64,000 bases of DNA from Acidovorax radicis (lineage in GTDB: Bacteria; Pseudomonadota; Gammaproteobacteria; Burkholderiales; Burkholderiaceae_C): positions 4,538,501-4,602,500 of the forward strand of contig NZ_CP075184.1 in assembly GCF_020510705.1 (NCBI RefSeq), given 5' to 3'. The notes beneath the pieces were generated by a model. It was given only the letters and a program-made list of their open reading frames with translations. It was not told the origin of the DNA and did no database searches. Below, piece by piece: positions 58,422-64,000 of this stretch (its first letter is position 1; each line of letters opens with the position of its first letter). The position numbers and the translations under genes were made by a program.

Positions 58422-59882
58422 ATGAAAGCATCCTCGGGGTCGTTGTCCTTGTTGCGCGAGAGGTACGGCGAGCGTTACCGCTGGCTCGTGCTGTTGTCGG
58501 TCATGGTGGGAACCATGGCGTCGATCATGTCGTCGACCATCGTGAACGTGGCGATTCCGGACATGAGCCACTACTTCACACTGGGGCAGGAGCGCGCGCA
58601 GTGGGTCAGCTCGGGTTTCATGGTGGCCACCACCGTTTCGATGCTCACCACGCCATGGTTGTTGGCGCGGTACGGATACCGCGCCACCTATGCAGGTGCC
58701 ATGTTGCTGCTATTGCTTGGCGGCGTGGGCGGCGGACTGGCGCAGGATTTTGGGCTCGTGCTGGCGGCTCGGGTCGCCGAAGGGCTTGCGGCAGGCGTGG
58801 TGCAACCCATTCCTGCGGTCATCATCCTTCACGCATTCAAACCCCATGAACAGGGCCGCGCCAGCGGGGTCTTTGGCATGGGCGTGGTGCTTGCGCCAGC
58901 CATCGGGCCCAGCATTGGCGGTCTGCTGGTGGACTGGTTCGGCTGGCGCTCGATTTTTTTTATGGTCGTGCCGCTGTGCCTTGTGTCGCTTTGGCTGGCC
59001 TACAAGTTCATTCCCGTGACGGCACCGGGTGGTGTGAAAGCAGACCGGCAAGGCGATGCGCTTGACTGGCGGGGCTTGGTGCTGGGCACCATGGGGACGC
59101 TGTGCCTGCTCAACGGTCTGGTGTCTCTGCACGGGGGCTCGGCCGGCGAGGCTGAGGCACTTTTGCTGGGGGCTGTCGCTGCCGTGGCATGTTTTATTGC
59201 GTGGCAATACAGACTGATCCACCAGGACCGCAAGCCGCTGATGGACCTTCGCCTGTTCCAATACAAGCAGTTCGCGATGGGAAGCGTGGTGGCGTTTATC
59301 TACGGCACCGCTTTGTTTGGCTCCACCTACCTGTTGCCGGTTTTCATGCAGTTGGGCCTGGAGTTGTCCGCGTCGATGGTTGGCACGCTCATGCTGCCCG
59401 CCGGGCTGGTTCTCGCGGCCACCATCGCCTTGGTGGGCCGGCTCGCAGACCGCCAACCCGCCCACTTGCTTGTCAGCGTCGGCTTGGCCCTGTTGGCTTT
59501 GTCATTTGGCCTGATGGTTTTCGTCAGCCTGGGGGCTTCGCTGTGGATCCTGGTTGCCTTCGCCATCTTGGGGCGAATCGGCCTGGGGTTCATCCTCCCG
59601 TCGCTGAATCTCGGCGCCATGCGCCCACTCGAGAAATCCCTGATTTCCCAAGGTTCCAGCACCATCGGCTTCCTGCGCATGCTGGGCGGCGCTGCCGGCG
59701 TGAGCCTCTGCGGCATCGTGCTGGAGTGGCGCCTGGTGGCCCACGGCGTATCACTCGTCCCGGGGGCCAGCAACCCCGCCCGCGTTGCCGCATTTGGAGA
59801 AACTTTTCTGATGCTGATGCTGCTGTGTTGCCTGGCTCTGGTTGCGGCCTTGCAACTGCGCGAGGTCAAATCCGCCCCCTGA
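58422..59882 (+). CDS. DHA2-family MFS drug exporter (EmrB/QacA type)
   Basis: 486 residues and 13-14 membrane segments. TIVNVAIPDMSHYFTLGQER, QWVSSGFMVATTVSMLTTPW and LAARVAEGLAAGVVQPIPAV are DHA2 motifs, and GVVLAPAIGPSIGGLLVDWF GWRSIFF is motif C/D of this family. It exports hydrophobic compounds with proton antiport. No EmrA-type partner is adjacent. The next 200 bp hold no gene. Confidence 0.92.
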   Translation: MKASSGSLSLLRERYGERYRWLVLLSVMVGTMASIMSSTIVNVAIPDMSHYFTLGQERAQWVSSGFMVATTVSMLTTPWLLARYGYRATYAGAMLLLLLGGVGGGLAQDFGLVLAARVAEGLAAGVVQPIPAVIILHAFKPHEQGRASGVFGMGVVLAPAIGPSIGGLLVDWFGWRSIFFMVVPLCLVSLWLAYKFIPVTAPGGVKADRQGDALDWRGLVLGTMGTLCLLNGLVSLHGGSAGEAEALLLGAVAAVACFIAWQYRLIHQDRKPLMDLRLFQYKQFAMGSVVAFIYGTALFGSTYLLPVFMQLGLELSASMVGTLMLPAGLVLAATIALVGRLADRQPAHLLVSVGLALLALSFGLMVFVSLGASLWILVAFAILGRIGLGFILPSLNLGAMRPLEKSLISQGSSTIGFLRMLGGAAGVSLCGIVLEWRLVAHGVSLVPGASNPARVAAFGETFLMLMLLCCLALVAALQLREVKSAP

Positions 59883-60082
59883 CGCTATAGCCAGCCAGCT
59901 AGTCCGTATTGATCAAGGTGCAATGGCCTTTGAGGGCACATGCGTGTCATGTTTGTTGCGCCCTCGACACGTTGCCCCCCTTTCCGCGTCATCGACCGCC
60001 AGCTCACAGATCACGGACGGGGGCTTGCCACAACGGTGGCAAGCGCTGCAATATTCAAATCCTTTGAAAGGCAATCCAAGTC

Positions 60083-60847
60083 ATGTGCCAACTGCTCGGT
60101 ATGAACTGCAACGTCCCCACCGATGTGGTCTTCAGCTTTTCTGGTTTTGCGCAACGCGGCGGAAGAACCGACAGCCACAGTGACGGTTGGGGGATCGCCT
60201 TTTTTGAGGATAAGGGGCTCAGGCACTTTGTCGACCACCTGGCAGCTGCGGACTCTCCGGTGGCTGAGCTCATTCGACGCTACCCAATCAAAAGCCAGAA
60301 CGTCATTGCGCACATCCGCAAGGCGACACAAGGCTCCGTCAATCTTCAAAACTGCCACCCCTTCGTGCGTGAATTGTGGGGGCGCTATTGGGTTTTTGCG
60401 CACAACGGGGATTTGAAGGATTTTCGCCCCCGGCTGCACGGACACTTTCGCCCTGTCGGGGACACCGACAGCGAGCACGCGTTTTGCTGGTTCATGCAGG
60501 AACTGGCCAAATCCCATGCCTGTGTGCCGTCCATCTCCGAGCTGACCCTGACGCTCAAGGAACTCGCAGCGCGTTTGTCGTCTGCGGGCACCTTCAATTT
60601 TCTGCTTTCAAATGGTCAGGCCTTGTGGGCTCACGCCTCGACCCATCTGCACTACATCGAGCGACGGTACCCATTTGGGCACGCACAACTCAGCGATGAG
60701 GACTTACGACTGGATTTTTCAAAAGAAACGAATCCCACCGACGAGGTCGCCATCGTCGCCACCAGCCCACTCACAACGAATGAAAAATGGACTGCCTTGG
60801 CCCCGGGGGAACTGCTGGTCTTTACGCAAGGCCGCAAGGTGCTTTAG
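60083..60847 (+). CDS. Class II glutamine amidotransferase (YafJ-like)
   Basis: 254 residues. The N-terminal nucleophile is Cys2 (MCQLLGMNCN). Ntn-type motifs: FSGFAQRGGRTDSHSDGWGI, VIAHIRKATQGSVNLQNCHP, YWVFAHNGDLKDF and DTDSEHAFCWFMQ. Members of this group release ammonia from glutamine or hydrolyse gamma-glutamyl amides; the partner is unknown. It is the last protein gene before the rRNA operon; 60848-61043 contains nothing recognisable. Confidence 0.9.
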   Translation: MCQLLGMNCNVPTDVVFSFSGFAQRGGRTDSHSDGWGIAFFEDKGLRHFVDHLAAADSPVAELIRRYPIKSQNVIAHIRKATQGSVNLQNCHPFVRELWGRYWVFAHNGDLKDFRPRLHGHFRPVGDTDSEHAFCWFMQELAKSHACVPSISELTLTLKELAARLSSAGTFNFLLSNGQALWAHASTHLHYIERRYPFGHAQLSDEDLRLDFSKETNPTDEVAIVATSPLTTNEKWTALAPGELLVFTQGRKVL

Positions 60848-61043
60848 ATTCACCTTGAGGCGTCATCTGGGCTGACGCACGAAGGTTTTCAGCAGAGGAT
60901 CCGTCGCGTTTGGCGTACCTGTAGATTTACTGTCAGCCGGGAGGCACTGTCACCTGCGCCTGGTTGAGCGATTAGCTTGGCATGAGCACGCTCTTACTCA
61001 GTGTGGGTCAAGTGCTGATCCTAAAATGCTGTTCCCCAAACGC

Positions 61044-61074
61044 AAAACCCCCCAGTCCTTTGGAGACTGAGGGG
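61044..61074 (-). terminator. rRNA operon terminator
   Basis: Minus strand CCCCTCAGTC-TCCAAAG-GACTGGGGG followed by GTTTTGCG, 19 bp past the 5S gene. Confidence 0.93.
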
Positions 61075-61092
61075 TATTGGGGCTATAAGAGC

Positions 61093-61205
61093 CTGACGAT
61101 GACCTACTTTCACACGGGAACCCGCACTATCATCGGCGCAAAGTCGTTTCACTGTCCTGTTCGGGATGGGAAGGAGTGGTACCAACTTGCTATGGTCATC
61201 AGGCA
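61093..61205 (-). rRNA. 5S ribosomal RNA
   Basis: About 113 nt. Reading the minus strand, GCCTGATGACCATAGCAAGT begins helix I, followed by TGGTACCACTCCTTCCCATC, CCGAACAGGACAGTGAAACG and the closing GTGTGAAAGTAGGTCATCG. Ends are set by pairing of the terminal helix and may be off by one or two bases. Confidence 0.96.
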
Positions 61206-61345
61206 TAACTTGGTGTCGAACTGCTCTGAGAGCAGGCCAACGAATTCATAGAGTTTGGAATCAGATTTTTATGTCTTTTGACTGCGTCAACTTGGCATAA
61301 CAATCTTTGAGCGTCTCACCTGTTGGAGAGAACGACTATCAAAGT

Positions 61346-64000
<2,655 letters not shown>

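Noticed and set aside
61206..61345. tRNA gene in the 23S-5S spacer
   Set aside because: No cloverleaf or CCA end can be drawn from the 140 bp.

Overview
The window is GC-rich chromosomal DNA. Gene content and gene order point to a betaproteobacterium of the family Comamonadaceae, most like Acidovorax and its relatives. The supporting points are the rpe-apaG-membrane protein run, lptA-lptB-rpoN, argS-SPOR-dsbA, the class I PHA synthase next to a MaoC-phosphate acetyltransferase fusion, and a palindromic repeat with AGCGCTT/AAGCGCT arms that I associate with this family. Species-level placement is inference.

Layout. 1-8.9 kb: the end of a sensor kinase gene, a small secreted protein, rpe, apaG, a large membrane protein of the so-called site-specific recombinase family, a cation/proton antiporter, a YbdK-type carboxylate-amine ligase and thiL. 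8.9-24.7 kb: a block that looks inserted between thiL and its usual partners pgpA-pncC. It holds an orphan TRAP binding protein and a TetR regulator with a perfect palindromic operator facing a long tight operon: phaC, a fabI remnant, an outer-membrane efflux lipoprotein, a membrane-fusion protein, a double-ATPase ABC exporter, a second ABC permease, the MaoC-PTA fusion and ackA. A universal stress protein and a MuiA-like protein follow. 24.8-29.5 kb: pgpA, pncC, a fluoroacetate-dehalogenase-like hydrolase, an NTF2-like protein, then a lower-GC island of three poorly known genes. The island ends in broken copies of the NTF2-like gene and of a SEC-C tail.

29.5-46.4 kb: SulP transporter, YecA-like SEC-C protein, FMN glutamate-synthase-like protein coupled to a kinase-fold protein, SbmA/YddA-type ABC transporter, PIN-domain protein overlapping an RNA methyltransferase, hotdog thioesterase, rpoN-lptB-lptA, dsbA, SPOR protein, argS, a PsiF protein. 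46.4-61 kb: DUF2214 protein, dctA facing a hybrid sensor kinase with a LuxR-type response regulator, LysR facing glcB, a chemotaxis receptor carrying a pentanucleotide repeat, small CWC and tautomerase genes, a DHA2 drug exporter and a class II glutamine amidotransferase. 61-64 kb: the 3' end of an rRNA operon on the minus strand (terminator, 5S, most of 23S).

The most interesting signal is a family of about 60-bp palindromic elements, nine copies in the window. Five lie between genes. Four lie inside thiL, pncC, the rlmL-like gene and rpoN without breaking the reading frame, and three of those four are read in the same phase. This resembles in principle the Rickettsia palindromic elements that insert in frame into proteins. 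Two other strong signals are the (CATCG)5 tract inside the signalling domain of the chemotaxis receptor and the scar of duplicated gene fragments around the low-GC island.

No tRNA, CRISPR array, insertion sequence or prophage was recognised.
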